Source of the DNA: Anadara kagoshimensis
Taxonomy: Eukaryota; Mollusca; Bivalvia; Arcoida; Arcidae
Length of the DNA stretch: 64,000 bases
Assembly (NCBI GenBank): GCA_021292105.1
Contig: CM037870.1
Span: 19,747,424 to 19,811,423 of the forward strand
Reading direction: 5' to 3'
The translations under genes were made by a program, and so were the position numbers. Of this stretch, positions 11,701-20,259 are shown piece by piece. The notes below the pieces were generated by a model. That model saw only the letters and a program-made list of their open reading frames with translations. It was not told where the DNA came from and ran no database searches. Numbering within the stretch: position 1 is the first letter of the stretch; the number at the start of each line of letters is the position of its first letter.

Positions 11701-12128
11701 ATTGTGCTAGGTCGGACTGTGGATACAGCTTCAGTGACCGTTCTCGACTGATTCAACATACCTTACGTCATGAAAGGATCGACAGTTTAACTGGTGGTGA
11801 AATGCAGCAGTTTCGTATAAATCAGGACTGTTCTCGCACAGGATGTGAATTTGTCGGAAAAGCCTCGCATTTCCATTGTCTGAAGTGTGATTACAGCTGC
11901 ACAGATTCTAGTAAAGTTCTAACCCATCGTAAACATCATGCCAAAATGGAGAGTATTAATCAACAGGGCTTTCATAAATATTCTGTCTCCGAGGATTGTG
12001 GGATTGATGGATGTCACTATTCGTCAAAACAGACTCATTATCACTGTCTAAAATCTGGTTGTAATTACGCCGTTACTGGTCCAGCCCAGATGTCTTCTCA
12101 TAAAATGAAGCATGCAAATGACTCATGA
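2613..12128 (+). CDS. casz1: Castor zinc finger transcription factor (CASZ1/castor orthologue), 3' part of gene, nine exons
   Basis: This is a nuclear DNA-binding transcription factor. The family controls neural cell fate timing in Drosophila and cardiac, vascular and neural development in vertebrates. Coding segments are 2613-2708, 3524-3656, 4268-4520, 5042-5258, 6041-6178, 6661-7381, 7867-7989, 8685-8802 and 9456-12128. All junctions are GT-AG and all phases agree, giving 1489 residues plus a TGA stop; the first codon is split with an upstream exon outside what I can see. Twelve castor-type units follow the pattern C-x(3-6)-C...H[FYI]HC...C...H...H, starting at about residues 83, 140, 200, 259, 526, 582, 701, 757, 1091, 1333, 1391 and 1447. 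The first unit is near-identical in style to known CASZ1 (key run YREHFHC then CNFRVF). Other traits are psi-K-x-E SUMO-like sites in exon 6 (IKKEP, IKMEG), an AT-hook-like RGRPPK at about 648-653, a Ser/Thr/Pro/Ala-rich linker at about 800-1085, and an acidic Ser/Asn-rich linker at about 1150-1320 with basic patches (GRKR, KQRK). It is partial at the 5' end. Confidence 0.93.
2747..2998. mobile_element. MITE with about 50-bp inverted repeats, in castor intron
   Basis: The left end (ccagtttcacaatcatttct then taactaag) is the imperfect reverse complement of the right end (ttgttaagaaataattgcg then aaactggg), giving a 252-bp hairpin element without an ORF. Related copies lie in the CAP gene introns at about 25930-26148 and, in part, 25373-25470. 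Confidence 0.7.
3524..3656 (+). CDS. casz1: castor exon b
   Basis: Acceptor tattacag, donor gtatga. It encodes [13 protein letters not shown] through [12 protein letters not shown], the segment just before the first finger; this pre-finger block is present in CASZ1 proteins. The last 39 coding bases have a decayed duplicate 70 bases downstream in the intron (see 3726-3758). Confidence 0.88.
3677..3719. repeat. CT microsatellite
   Basis: An interrupted run of ct repeats just inside the castor intron. A second shorter CT run follows at about 4033-4074, so the pair brackets the exon-b duplicate and the SINE. Confidence 0.85.
3726..3758 (+). pseudogene. Decayed duplicate of the 3' end of castor exon b
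   Basis: These 33 bases match 3618-3650 at 27 positions with no gap, and five of the six differences are transitions. Translated, it reads [11 protein letters not shown] against [11 protein letters not shown] in the real exon. It has lost the splice donor and runs into a truncated SINE, so it is not expected to be used. A 63-codon open frame continues through the SINE to 3915 but looks fortuitous. Confidence 0.6.
3759..4033 (+). repeat. tRNA-derived SINE, 5'-truncated (family 1), in castor intron
   Basis: It lacks the tRNA head and starts at ggtctgacccaaaacttgaa. It keeps the body (gttctttcg..aagcgctcggcatt; aataaatgaggtcccgtg; gctaaagaaccctgctgtat) and the tail atattcttgactgggacg followed by ttaaacacc, ending in a caactcaactct tract. 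It is close in sequence to 22756-23076 and 46817-47062. Confidence 0.85.
4268..4520 (+). CDS. casz1: castor exon c, zinc finger 1 and start of finger 2
   Basis: Acceptor ctgttgcag, donor gtaaaa. It encodes finger 1 (Cys83 and Cys88, then HFHC, Cys102, His116 and His120) and the first half of finger 2 up to THYHCLQ. The linker [19 protein letters not shown] is characteristic of castor proteins and is the strongest single marker for the family in this window. Confidence 0.95.
4521..5041. other. castor intron c-d
   Basis: Holds a C tract (about 4554-4574) followed by a short aac repeat. No other feature was seen. Confidence 0.6.
5042..5258 (+). CDS. casz1: castor exon d, fingers 2 (end) and 3 (start)
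   Basis: Acceptor accaccag, donor gtatgt. The exon completes finger 2 ([16 protein letters not shown]) and encodes most of finger 3 (CGTLTC...THFHC...SCNFTF), which is finished by the next exon. This pattern, an intron splitting a finger after the HC of HFHC or near the last His pair, recurs through the gene. Confidence 0.94.
5305..5579 (+). mobile_element. SINE-like insertion with 15-bp target-site duplication, in castor intron
   Basis: The exact 15-mer ATCACCACTATTTGT flanks the segment at 5290-5304 and 5580-5594. The insert ends in a molluscan SINE-style tail (gatgttaagcaaca, then a caacc repeat), which gives plus orientation. It belongs to a different family from the tgactgggacg-tailed SINEs. 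It has no ORF. The long exact duplication implies a fairly recent target-primed retrotransposition. Confidence 0.75.
5595..6040. other. Remainder of castor intron d-e
   Basis: Single-copy-looking AT-rich DNA up to the acceptor tctattacag. Nothing recognised. Confidence 0.5.
6041..6178 (+). CDS. casz1: castor exon e, fingers 3 (end) and 4 (start)
   Basis: Acceptor tctattacag, donor gtaaga. It supplies the last histidines of finger 3 (EKHKTYH) and the first half of finger 4 (CGYYGC...HIHC). Finger 4 has Ile in place of the usual Phe or Tyr in the H-x-H-C motif. Confidence 0.93.
6179..6660. other. castor intron e-f
   Basis: No repeat or exon recognised, apart from a possible fragment of the caggttctactgta hairpin family near 6585-6605. 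Confidence 0.5.
6661..7381 (+). CDS. casz1: castor exon f, end of finger 4 and acidic linker
   Basis: Acceptor ttattcatag, donor gtttgt. It completes finger 4 ([19 protein letters not shown]) and then encodes about 220 residues without fingers. These are rich in Ser, Asp and Glu ([15 protein letters not shown]) with SUMO-like IKKEP, IKMEG and IIKKEAT sites, and then a Pro-rich stretch ([22 protein letters not shown]). It ends at WKNYLIR, which leads into finger 5. The linker suggests a regulatory or activation/repression segment (inference). Confidence 0.92.
7382..7866. other. castor intron f-g with ATTT repeats
   Basis: Contains a TTTA/ATTT microsatellite at about 7622-7663 and a fragment of the aacttaaatct MITE family at 7440-7452. 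Confidence 0.6.
7867..7989 (+). CDS. casz1: castor exon g, finger 5
   Basis: Acceptor ttcttatag, donor gtaagt. It encodes [11 protein letters not shown]...[14 protein letters not shown]...GVREHAR; the last His comes from the next exon. The first Cys pair is spaced by three residues (CNSRC), shorter than the four residues in most units here. Confidence 0.93.
7990..8684. other. castor intron g-h with hairpin repeat
   Basis: About 8051-8330 is a diverged inverted-repeat element of the family also at 15221-15387 and 23431-23611. Its ends resemble cagtaaaacctgt.tataaagac and its reverse complement. The rest of the intron is unremarkable. Confidence 0.55.
8685..8802 (+). CDS. casz1: castor exon h, fingers 5 (end) and 6 (start)
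   Basis: Acceptor tctcttgcag, donor gtaaga. It supplies FH (end of finger 5), the linker [17 protein letters not shown] and the first half of finger 6 (CPQEC...HYHCIW). It joins in phase 0 to the final exon at SGCSHVV. Confidence 0.93.
8803..9455. other. castor intron h-i
   Basis: No exon, repeat or RNA gene recognised. The open frame extending upstream of 9456 is intron read-through; the acceptor tttttgcag marks the true exon start. Confidence 0.55.
9456..12128 (+). CDS. casz1: castor exon i (terminal coding exon), fingers 6-12
   Basis: One uninterrupted 2673-base exon encodes residues 600-1489. In order it holds the end of finger 6, an AT-hook-like [11 protein letters not shown], fingers 7 and 8, a roughly 280-residue Ser/Thr/Pro/Ala/Val-rich linker, finger 9 (CGRPFC...HFHCFEC), an acidic Ser/Asn/Asp linker with basic patches, and fingers 10, 11 and 12. 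The protein ends four residues after the last finger (KHANDS). Fingers 9 and 11 have only two residues between the HC and the next Cys (HCFEC, HCLKC), as finger 1 does; the others have four. Several open frames on the minus strand inside this exon are shadows of its codon bias. Confidence 0.96.
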   Translation, partial: SGCSHVVPHAGPTFGRLEHYRIHEFARTSAGKSYKSSPKLDDSNCPRRRGRPPKYPKNEIPVIPKIELSEEEIQESRKVAVNETENAKIINGFRTFAENELCPDELCIYRSKHHFHCARPRCHHATDRMDVLNLHAKDFHSFVTILDGFEFFDRNINCRRSHCHNNKANRHFHCIKPKCDYSFVRHSTMIQHDKKHKLCNSEKVQSVPLKKDFPVSLAQTFIPIVPALQTGTTSVIQAVPGTPLVKVSLPSHKLPATPGSESSVSSAVVSSSPVIHTVTNLSPADTPKSAQPGTVIVSPMCATAAAQAVSTGPITPSSAPGSAPASIPGTVLASSTSSPVTASNGQVQTIPKVEPSNAVVTSVIMSGANVLSLASVDSNNKPIVKTAGTFYPLSGLAKAEGMTLSSVGALSLPNSSLAIAVNPMQTVALSTLPLISPPCGTTVAPLASPLISTAVNQLPLTVLLQQKGNNAIPSPDWTVLRDKMHYSVDQNCGRPFCKLKKKDHFHCFECNQAFSDPARIKIHMGKHGLKFNKLEIHETYQPITIAPKPAGSVVNTEYKNSMSDRQAANSSSTADVALSDVDSDDNDEKSSSLNLNPSAFSNMIAKAQKENAAKTSFNLSDDYFSKSFSDTDNDSISGKLVIADIDNNGVSNPAEDDSLDTSMFSGNMDEAGNSSVSKWSGRKRTAPKNDDFVDSNTVVVKQRKTSNTSSNSPRTAKDDSIPDGYIRYRFKEDCKYPKCAYRQGVTHFHCARSDCGYSFSDRSRLIQHTLRHERIDSLTGGEMQQFRINQDCSRTGCEFVGKASHFHCLKCDYSCTDSSKVLTHRKHHAKMESINQQGFHKYSVSEDCGIDGCHYSSKQTHYHCLKSGCNYAVTGPAQMSSHKMKHANDS

Positions 12129-13255
12129 TTTTTCTGGGTGATATGAACTCTTTGCATAATTACTGTTCTTGACTATTCAACAGGAGAAATCTACATTGGA
12201 GTTTTTGTCTAAAACTTGTCATTTTTCGTTAATTTTTGTTTTTGCATTTTAATCTTGGAATTGTCATTGAATTGTGCTATAAATTATCAATGGTGAAAAG
12301 GTTTACTGTATATTTTTATATTTTTTCAATTTGAAAATATGCTTCAAAATTTAAAAAAAATGCAAGTTTCCATTTTTCACAAAAAATTCTTCAGATTATG
12401 AAATTATGAATGTGTTAGTGTATATATCAAAGTGTAAAAGTACTAGTCATTTTCACGAAGATCTACAAATATTTTATCATGAAGTTAGCTAGGTTTGTTA
12501 AAGAGAGGCATCTGCCAAGTCAGAAAATGCAATGAAACCTGTCTAAACTGAACATCAACAGAAAGATGGAAGATTTTATTTCCATAAGACAGGCCAGTTT
12601 GTCAAAAAATATTAATGTGATGTCTTTGTCATATACCATTTTTGAATGTATTTAATGTTAGATACATTAAAAAAAAGGAATATGACACCTTATCAAATAG
12701 CTCAGTTTTAAGTCTGACAAGGTTTTTCAATTTACACAGGGTTCAATTTTGACAGGTTCCATTGTAATTTAGTCAGAAATACATATTCTAAAACCTCATT
12801 ATGCTGCCACTTTATTTGTTTGGTCATCTTTGATTCTAGCCAATTTTACAACAAAAAGTACATGCTTGAAAATAGGTTGAGGACAAAGAGAGCTTGCTAA
12901 GCAATTATAGCGGGAATTTTGAGAAGGTTTTGCTGTGTCTCCAAAATTAAAGACTGAAAAATACCATTTCATGATCTTTTTGCATGATTGTATTAATTTA
13001 ATTTTTACATTCATCACCTTGATAATCTGGCAGCCATTGTGCATTGAAAAGATAAACAAAATGTTTGCATTTTGACTTAACCTTTCATTTAAATGGGCAT
13101 GCAGTTATTTTATAACTCAAATACCAGGGAAAACATACTTCAGAATTATTTTTAAAAATCTGTGATATATATACAGACATAAGTGCTGAAATATTATATA
13201 TGCATACTTACCGGTATATGTATTATATATATACACACATATATGTACATGATAG
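12129..13255 (+). other. Probable castor 3' UTR, start
   Basis: The region follows the stop directly and has no repeat insertion, consistent with UTR. Candidate poly(A) signals downstream include ATTAAA near 12666 and AATAAA at 14054-14059, 14369-14374 and 17158-17163. Which one is used cannot be told from sequence. Confidence 0.4.
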
Positions 13256-13489
13256 TATAGGCAAACAACTTTGACCTGTCCGCTTGACCTTTAATTAAAA
13301 TATTTATTGTGGACAAGTGCATTTATGTTTAGGAATCAAGTGGGTTTATTTTGTCTAGATTACGCGAACACTAATCTTGAGTACACATTGTTAACAGTGA
13401 ATCCTACTACTACCATTTATTGGATGGATTCTTCTATATGAATATCTTATTAAAAGGTCAAGTGGACAGGTCCATGTTGTTTGCCTTTA
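13256..13489. mobile_element. MITE, TATAGG family, full copy 1
   Basis: The ends tataggcaaacaactttgac and, inverted, taaaggcaaacaacatggac both continue into ctgtccNcttgaccttt, giving about 37-bp terminal inverted repeats around a 234-bp element with no ORF. Other copies are at 18331-18572 and 55052-55281, with end fragments at 44817-44930 and 54915-55020. Confidence 0.75.
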
Positions 13490-15098
13490 TATATGCAGTG
13501 TGTTTGTTTTTTCATTGTTTTTTTCTTATTGTTGTTAAAGGATGTTGTTCAGAAGTTTTGTTCACTGTGTGTTATTTTAATTTTGTTTTGTGTTTTTCCC
13601 ACCTTTTCATTATTTTTTTAATTTTCATAATTTTATAATAATTTTTGTTTTTGAATTCATAAATATATATAGACACAATACATTTATCATAAAGTAATAT
13701 ATTTCTAAATTATAATGGATGCATGTCTCAGAATTTTTGTTTAAAAAAATTATATATTCCATCTATTTATCAGGGATTTTTTATTCAGAGAACAGGGTTT
13801 AACCCAATATATGCAGTAACTAAAACATTCCATAAGATATATGATTTATACAATGACATTCTATTTTTTCAAACCGTGGAAAGCCATGGTCTGGCTGGAA
13901 AACAAGAAATCCAGCTAACATAGAACCACTCCTGGAAGTAAAAAATTTTCAAAGGACCATAACTTTGTCAAAACTATTCGATAATGAGTATATGTAAAAC
14001 TTAACTTGAAGGTCAACTATAGAAAAGTCAAATATAAATACAATATTTCAATCAATAAAGGAAAAAAGTCTGGTAAACTGTTTGAGGACAGACAGACAGA
14101 GGGAAAAGCTTAAGTCCCCTTTGGGTTTTACTGGGAGTGGACTAATAACAAATCTCAACCATCAGGTTTGAGATTTTTATGTCTCCTGCTACATTGCAGG
14201 GAAAGATTCTATAAATCTTGCACAATACAGATGATGATGAATTCTGTTACAGTTATCTTTAAAACCAGATTATATTTAGAAAGATAGTTATTATATATAT
14301 TTTGTTAATTGTTATCAGAGAAAAAATTCTGTATGTTTTGATAAAACATTTGAGCTCATTCTTCAAGCAATAAACATGGTCACATATGTATTTGGAATAT
14401 CAAGCATATTTTTGTTAAATTTTTGTAAACTTGAAACCAATGTCTCACAATTGACAGAAAGCCAGGTTGTTTTGTGTGTTTGTTTTTTTTCCTATGTTTG
14501 TTACAAAAGTCCAAGACTTTGTGAAGTTAGTCCCAAGTTATCTTTGAATTATGAAAATTTATGAAATTTATACAAAATGAGAAACCAAAGTATTTTGTAT
14601 CAGAATTTTGTTGGAAAAAGGGTATTTATATCTTGCTGATAAATTCAAAAATTTTTTTAATATACATATATGTTAAATGAATGTACAAACAAATTTTGTT
14701 TGCTTAAATTTCATGTGAAATTGACATGAATATTACATAAAAAATTTGTGTGAATAGAGTTTATACATGAAATTTCTTTTAAGTGAAATTCATGTCAAAT
14801 GAGATTCACATGAAATTGACATGAACAAATTCTGGCATTGAATATGTTTCTTTATTTGTACATTTGTAATTGAAATATATCTAAAAATAGCAATATTACA
14901 GAGGGTCTTTTGGTTTGCTGTGTTAAATGCAGCTGTAAGAGCTTGTGTCCTTTCTTGGTGTTAGGTTTAATGTCTATTGCTTCAATTATTTGAAAGGGTT
15001 TTTTTGCTAATAATTTAGATATGCAGCTAAGCCAACTGTTCATCAGATATTTCTTCTTTTCTTTAGTGTATCATTTGATTTGAATAATTTGAATAATG
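13490..15098. other. Non-coding AT-rich DNA downstream of castor
   Basis: No gene recognised. About 14700-14830 has a loose direct/inverted arrangement of ttcatgtgaaattgacatga. Near 14160 a short gacagacagacagag tract occurs. Confidence 0.4.
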
Positions 15099-15166
15099 TG
15101 TATTTATTTATTTATTTACTTACTTACTTAATTATTTATTTATTTATTTATTTATTTGTATATTTA
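15099..15166. repeat. TTTA microsatellite
   Basis: A run of ttta and tact/tatt units, with a poly-tetranucleotide appearance. Confidence 0.8.
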
Positions 15167-15220
15167 TAATTTATAAGTATTGGTACACTGCTGCTTTAAT
15201 ACAGTCATATATTATATATA

Positions 15221-15387
15221 CAGTAAAACCTGTCTAAAAAGACCACTTTTTGGACCGACAGAATATAGAGGTCATATTTGGTTCAAGAACCCTAAAACAC
15301 TGGTCTTACTGAACAGGTGATCTTTGTATAATGCGTATATTTGGGTTTTCATATATTGGTGGCCACTATAGCAGGTTTCACTGTATA
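15221..15387. mobile_element. Short hairpin element (cagtaaaacctgt family)
   Basis: The left end cagtaaaacctgtctaaaaa pairs with the right end (reverse complement cagtgaaacctgctatag), about 167 bp overall. Diverged relatives lie at 8051-8330 and 23431-23611. Confidence 0.6.
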
Positions 15388-15717
15388 ATTATTTGACTTA
15401 TGTAAATTTAAAGACCCGGTTATGAATATCTTCTTTGTGTATTTTTTTTTTTTTACTTTTAGTAGAACCATTTTCCATGAAACTGAAAAGATAGTTATAG
15501 TAGTCACCCTAAATTTGATATAATGTTAATAGGAAAATTTGCATGTCAGTTTTTTTTTGTGAGAATGGTTATTCTTTTCCAGAGTTAACTTTTTCGTTCT
15601 TTTCATTGTCTATTGATGGTAATTTTGTAAGCAATAATTTGTTTCTTATTGATTGAATGCATCTCAAGTTATCGGAATTTCACTGCTTTACAAACATGTA
15701 AGTAGTTTGGATTAATC

Positions 15718-15826
15718 ATGGTCAGTAGTATGTTTGTATGGTCAACAATATGTTTGAAATCTGTTGATCATTATCAGTAGTATGTTTGTTTATCTGTTGA
15801 TCAAGGTCAGTAGTATGTTTGTTGTT
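15718..15826. repeat. Short tandem repeat, cagtagtatgtttgt unit
   Basis: Three copies of (g)tcagtagtatgtttgt at about 15720, 15774 and 15807, with diverged spacers containing ctgttgatca. Confidence 0.55.
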
Positions 15827-16359
15827 AATTGTTACGGTGTATTTACAGTATTTTAATTATGATAATCATAGTTAAAAATAGTATTAATGTCATTTTGAAT
15901 ATAAATGTGAGCTGTTTTCTAGAATTTGAATTTGTTTTTGATTGATGAAAAAAAATGTGTGATGTTGTTTTTTAGTTTGTTTTGTATAATCAGTATTATA
16001 GTGTACAAGGTATCAGATTATTAGATGTTTGAATTTGTTACAGGTGATTTTTTTCAAAAATTGATAATAATCCTGTCACAATGTGACTAACATTTAAACT
16101 TTCATTACTTTAATTTTCAACAAAACTTAACTATTTTTCATCTTCATTCATTTATAAAGTTCCTATTTATCCATTTCCAAAAAAATGAGTTAGAGTTATG
16201 CCCCTTTGATTGAAAAATTGCATCTTGGAAACAGAAATAGTCGCATAGATGTTTTTGTTGCTAATGAGAAGATAAAGTCTTTTTTTAAATGCTTGTTTTC
16301 ATATGTGAAGTTTAGTAAGGTTTACAAGACCTTTAACCTTATGCTCGTTGGGTCAAAAC

Positions 16360-16862
16360 CATCGTGACATTGATATTCTGAAAGGTTAGTTACTAATAGC
16401 TAATTAACAATTTTGAATAATCATTAAAATGACTCTGTATCAAAAATTAGCCTGGATATATTTGACCTCACATAGTTCCATGTTCCTTTCATTCTCAATT
16501 GACGGATCGGCGGCCACGCCCAAAATGTTCCAACAAAGGCCGCCATCATGGTACCAAAGCAGCGTCACGGCAACTAATGACGTATTAGTGTCAGTGATGC
16601 CATTAAACGGCATAATTCAGGCCGAGTTTTCATTCTTTTTGCATGTAGTCAAGCATGCCAGGCCTTTGTTGGAACATTGTATGCGCGGCCATCGATACGT
16701 CAATTTTGATTTCACATGTGGCGGGTGTAGCTAGCTAGACAAGACATGCTTACCCTTCCAGAGCACCCATCCTCACATCCTTGGTGGAAGTTAACATGAT
16801 TTACTTATTTTTTAAAGTTTTTACTTTGCTTTTGGGACTGATATGTTTGTGGTTGATTAGAA
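16360..16862 (-). repeat. Element A copy, minus orientation, split by a MITE
   Basis: It reads tggatatatttgacctcaca...ttcctttcattctcaatt, then (after the nested MITE) ttgatttcacatgtggcggg.tgtagctagctag, cttacccttccagagcaccc, ggtggaagttaac, and aaagtttttactttgctttt. This is the same module order as at 26405-26690 and, inverted, at 33785-34205 and 49445-49735. Confidence 0.65.
16501..16701. mobile_element. 201-bp MITE nested in element A
   Basis: The ends gacggatcggcggccacgcc and (reverse complement of the right end) gacgtatcgatggccgcgca are imperfect inverted repeats. Both continue into an identical atgttccaacaaaggcc block. AATT occurs directly on both sides (16497-16500 and 16702-16705), a likely 4-bp target duplication. 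It is clearly more GC-rich than its surroundings. The 101-codon open frame across it is not a gene. Confidence 0.75.
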
Positions 16863-17344
16863 CCATACCAATTCCAGAATTCACTTTGGTTTGGTCCAGA
16901 AACTGACGTTTATAAACAGGTTTGACTGTATCAGTAAAACCAACTTTATACACAGATTTATAATAACCAGTTGTAAACAAGATGCACAAATTTAAAAAAA
17001 TTGATTGTTTTAAAAATGTTTTCTTATTTATTTATTAATTCTATTTTTCATTAATTAAGTCTACACATTTGTTTGTTTTGTGTGATTTTCACCGATGAAT
17101 TTGTTATAGATCTGCTGTTTTGATTTATGGCATATTGCCAAATTTGAAAAAAAAATCAATAAACATAAATGAATTTGTTTATATTAGAGATATGAGAAAT
17201 GACAAAAATATAGATACTAATGTATTTAACAGATAATGTTTATTAAATATTTTTAAAATATGTTGGGGTTTTTGATAAAAGAAACATTGTTTTTATAAAA
17301 AGACTTCTCATTATAGTCAACTTAATTTGCACATAACGGTAATT

Positions 17345-17345
<1 letters not shown>

Positions 17346-17392
<47 letters not shown>
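17346..17392. repeat. CA microsatellite 1
   Basis: A perfect cacaca run. Confidence 0.95.
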
Positions 17393-17397
<5 letters not shown>

Positions 17398-17459
17398 AGC
17401 TCATAATGAAATAATGCAATTTCATTTAAATAAACAATGTTGTCAATTTCATTGTTGAG

Positions 17460-17636
17460 AGAAATGACACTGCTGATGTATAATGTTGTTTAAGAATTTA
17501 AAATTTTAATTTGTAGCACCCAAATTGTAGCACTGCTGAAACTTTTACATTCCATATTAAAACCTGTTGCACTGCTGAAAACATGCCGTTTTTTTTGGAC
17601 ATGTGATACCAAGTTATGAACACTGCTGTCACACAC

Positions 17637-17673
<37 letters not shown>

Positions 17674-18200
17674 AGTTTCACTGCTGATAGATAATAAATT
17701 TTACATTGCTGTTGTGTGTGTTGATGTTTCAAGTACACATAGTTTTACATTTCCATTGTAAGTTATGACACTGCTGACTACACATATGTAAAATATGTGA
17801 TTTACACATGATTAACATTTCCAACAACAATATTTCAAGAACACATACAGAATTGAGATATTAAATATTGCACAACTGCTGAGAACATTTGTATTTTTAC
17901 ATTCCTTTGTAATGTATGTCACTGCTTACACTGCTGTAAACATTTCAAACTTGACATACTGTTGTAAGTTATAACTGCTGATTGCACATATGTAATTTTG
18001 TTACTATTGACACACTGCTGTACATGTTCAACAACAATGTTTCAAGTGCACACATGGACTTGAAATACGGAGAAATTGTAGCACTGCTGAAAGTATCAAT
18101 ATTTTTTTTTACATTCCACTGTGAGTTATAACACTGCTGATTACACACATAATTATGTTGTTGACTGTTGACACACTGCTGCAAATGTTCAACAACACAT
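17460..18200. repeat. Degenerate repeat field with recurring CACTGCTG
   Basis: CACTGCTG or a one-base variant recurs about fifteen times (for example 17469, 17530, 17568, 17619, 17679, 17769, 17920, 18012, 18081, 18131, 18173). Wider units (cactgctgattacacata; gttcaacaacaatgtttcaa; ttttacattcc.ttgtaa) are shared between blocks at about 17769, 17975 and 18131. It is a decayed minisatellite; a second CA microsatellite sits inside it. Confidence 0.65.
17627..17671. repeat. CA microsatellite 2
   Basis: A cacaca run with one interruption, inside the CACTGCTG field. Confidence 0.92.
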
Positions 18201-18330
18201 GTGTTTTAAAAATACCTTTGAAATATTTTCAGGTTTTTCTATGAAAAAGTTTTAATCAGATTTTCATATATATGTATGTATATGCAGTGAGTCCAATGTA
18301 GCACTGCCCAGTGCTGATGTGATTGTGTAG

Positions 18331-18572
18331 TATAGGGAAACAACATTGACCTGTCTACTTGACCTTTAATTTAAATATTTATCATGGACCAGTGCATTTA
18401 TATGTAGGGAAAACAGGTGTTTATTTCATACACATTATGAGAAACATGCATTAATTGTGTATTAACTGTATATCCTTACACTACCCATATCTTGGATGGA
18501 ATTGATCATCATAAATGAATACTAGTATTCCAAATGTAAGGTCAATTGGACAGGTCAAAGTTGTTGGCCCAT
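18331..18572. mobile_element. MITE, TATAGG family, copy 2
   Basis: Left end tatagggaaacaacattgac then ctgtctacttgaccttt; right end aaggtcaattggacaggtca then aagttgttggcc. The middle is diverged from the copy at 55052-55281 but collinear with it. Confidence 0.7.
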
Positions 18573-18723
18573 TCACACAAATAATTTGTAATTGTTATTT
18601 TCTTAATTAATAAACTGTTGATTTTTTTTTAATTTACCAAAGTGATGCGTGCTGATCACACTTTTATGTTTGTTTGACACACATTCTTATTTAAATACTT
18701 TAGTCATTCCTTTTTTATAACAG

Positions 18724-18786
18724 ATTATTTAAATTTTCATGTTAATTTTTGATTGGTTATTTAAATTTTCATGTTGATTTTTGATT
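18724..18786. repeat. 31-bp direct repeat, two copies
   Basis: ttatttaaattttcatgtta followed by atttttgattgg is repeated immediately with one change (at 18724 and 18755). Confidence 0.7.
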
Positions 18787-19035
18787 GGCTATATAATATT
18801 GTGTTGGATGATGTATGATTGGTTTATAATAAGGATGGTTTCCTAATTGAATGTTTTAGGACATTGGTTTTTCTAGATGTCCAACAAAATCTGTTTGGTT
18901 GTGGAGTTTAGAATAAACAGAATAAGTTTAAAATGTGTTTGCAGTTTTTTTTTGTGCAAAAAATACAAATACAAAAAAGATTCATGAAAATAGTTGAAAA
19001 ATTACTCACATTTTGGCTGATTGATTGATGAAATG

Positions 19036-19262
19036 GAATATTATGTCCCAGTCAAGAATTAGATATTTCACTTATATTGAGACATAACCAGCTATAGATG
19101 TAGTGGAAGAATTTTTATCTTTGTAGTGCACTCAAGGGCAATGTTATTTTAAGTGCTACACCTGCTGTTTACATTGGGACTAGTTTTTGAGGTCTCATCT
19201 GAATGACACCATGACTTTCATTCCAAAGTGCTGAGTGTTCTATCAACTTAGTTACCTAAGTG
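19036..19262 (-). repeat. tRNA-derived SINE, diverged, minus orientation (family 1)
   Basis: It reads inverted: tatgtcccagtcaagaatta is the tail, agctatag lies in the middle, then agtgcac...aagggcaat, ccatgactttcattc, and finally caacttagttacc, which is the inverted A-box end. Confidence 0.65.
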
Positions 19263-20079
19263 GCATAGGTCATTTTTTGGCATTTTATCTTTAATGAATG
19301 TACTTTTCCCAAAAATCTAGAAAATCAAACCAAGTTCTAAACTTTCTAATGCAATGCATAAAAGGCTTCTGGTAAAAATATAACTTGGGTTTTAGGACCT
19401 TATTCCAATATTGGGAGTATGAGGCTGTCCAATCAAGGGAGGGGAGGGGGGGTAATTTGTTTCTTTAGAGACAACCATAGATTTTTTATGGTTCTGAATT
19501 CTTGGACGACACAATAACACAACCTTGAAGAAAAGCTTTAAAAATGCAACTGAAAACTATGAAACAATTTTATCGCAATGTCGAATACTTGTGGCTCTAA
19601 GAAAAATGTCATTTTCTGAGTTGGCAAATTCATGGTTTTTGGCAAGTTTGTAAGACTGTTTACTATTCCGTAAACATGTTAATTCGTAGGTCTGGTTGTC
19701 CATAAAAAATAAGTACACTGCGAATTTCACCATCCAAATGAAACGCACTATCTGATTGGTTAATGCAGATTAGTAATGTCTTCACGATGCGAAAGTGACA
19801 GAGAGCTGAAGAGACATCAGAAAACCTTGTATTTCTATCGATGGATTTTAATTAAAAGTGAAGCATGCATCGGTAGAAAAATGTTTTAGAAAGTGTTCCG
19901 TGTTGTCAGCAAGAGCGAGGCAAGGAAATACTGGAAATTATCGACGCATGTTTTCGTTTCTGCCGTTTTCGCCAGAAATTTCAAGAATTCAATAATGGAA
20001 GCTGTCAGACCACAAACCTCCAAAAAGTCAAAAAATTAAAATTGGGGTTTGGTGGGCTGATTAGTTGGACTACATTTAT
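19263..20079. other. Non-coding DNA, nothing recognised
   Basis: No feature recognised except a G tract near 19441-19452. The stretch 19790-20000 is somewhat less AT-rich than its surroundings but shows no exon signal. Confidence 0.4.
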
Positions 20080-20259
20080 CCTTGCAAAATAAAATGCACA
20101 CTACCGTAAAACTGAAAAAATTAATCCCAGTGAAATGGTCAGAATTCTTACATCCGCGGAAAATCATACCCGCGAAAATATTTCAATACAGTATTGGAGA
20201 AAGGGGAATGAAAAAGAATGTTCCCAAAATCTATCAACTTCAAACTCGTGCTCTTGTTA

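Noticed and set aside
10280..11759. Several minus-strand ORFs inside the last castor exon
   Set aside because: They are antisense shadows of a long coding exon with low-complexity codons; they lack domains and splice context.
16429..16734. 101-residue protein-coding gene
   Set aside because: It spans the edge of element A and a nested MITE, so it is a chance open frame in mobile DNA.
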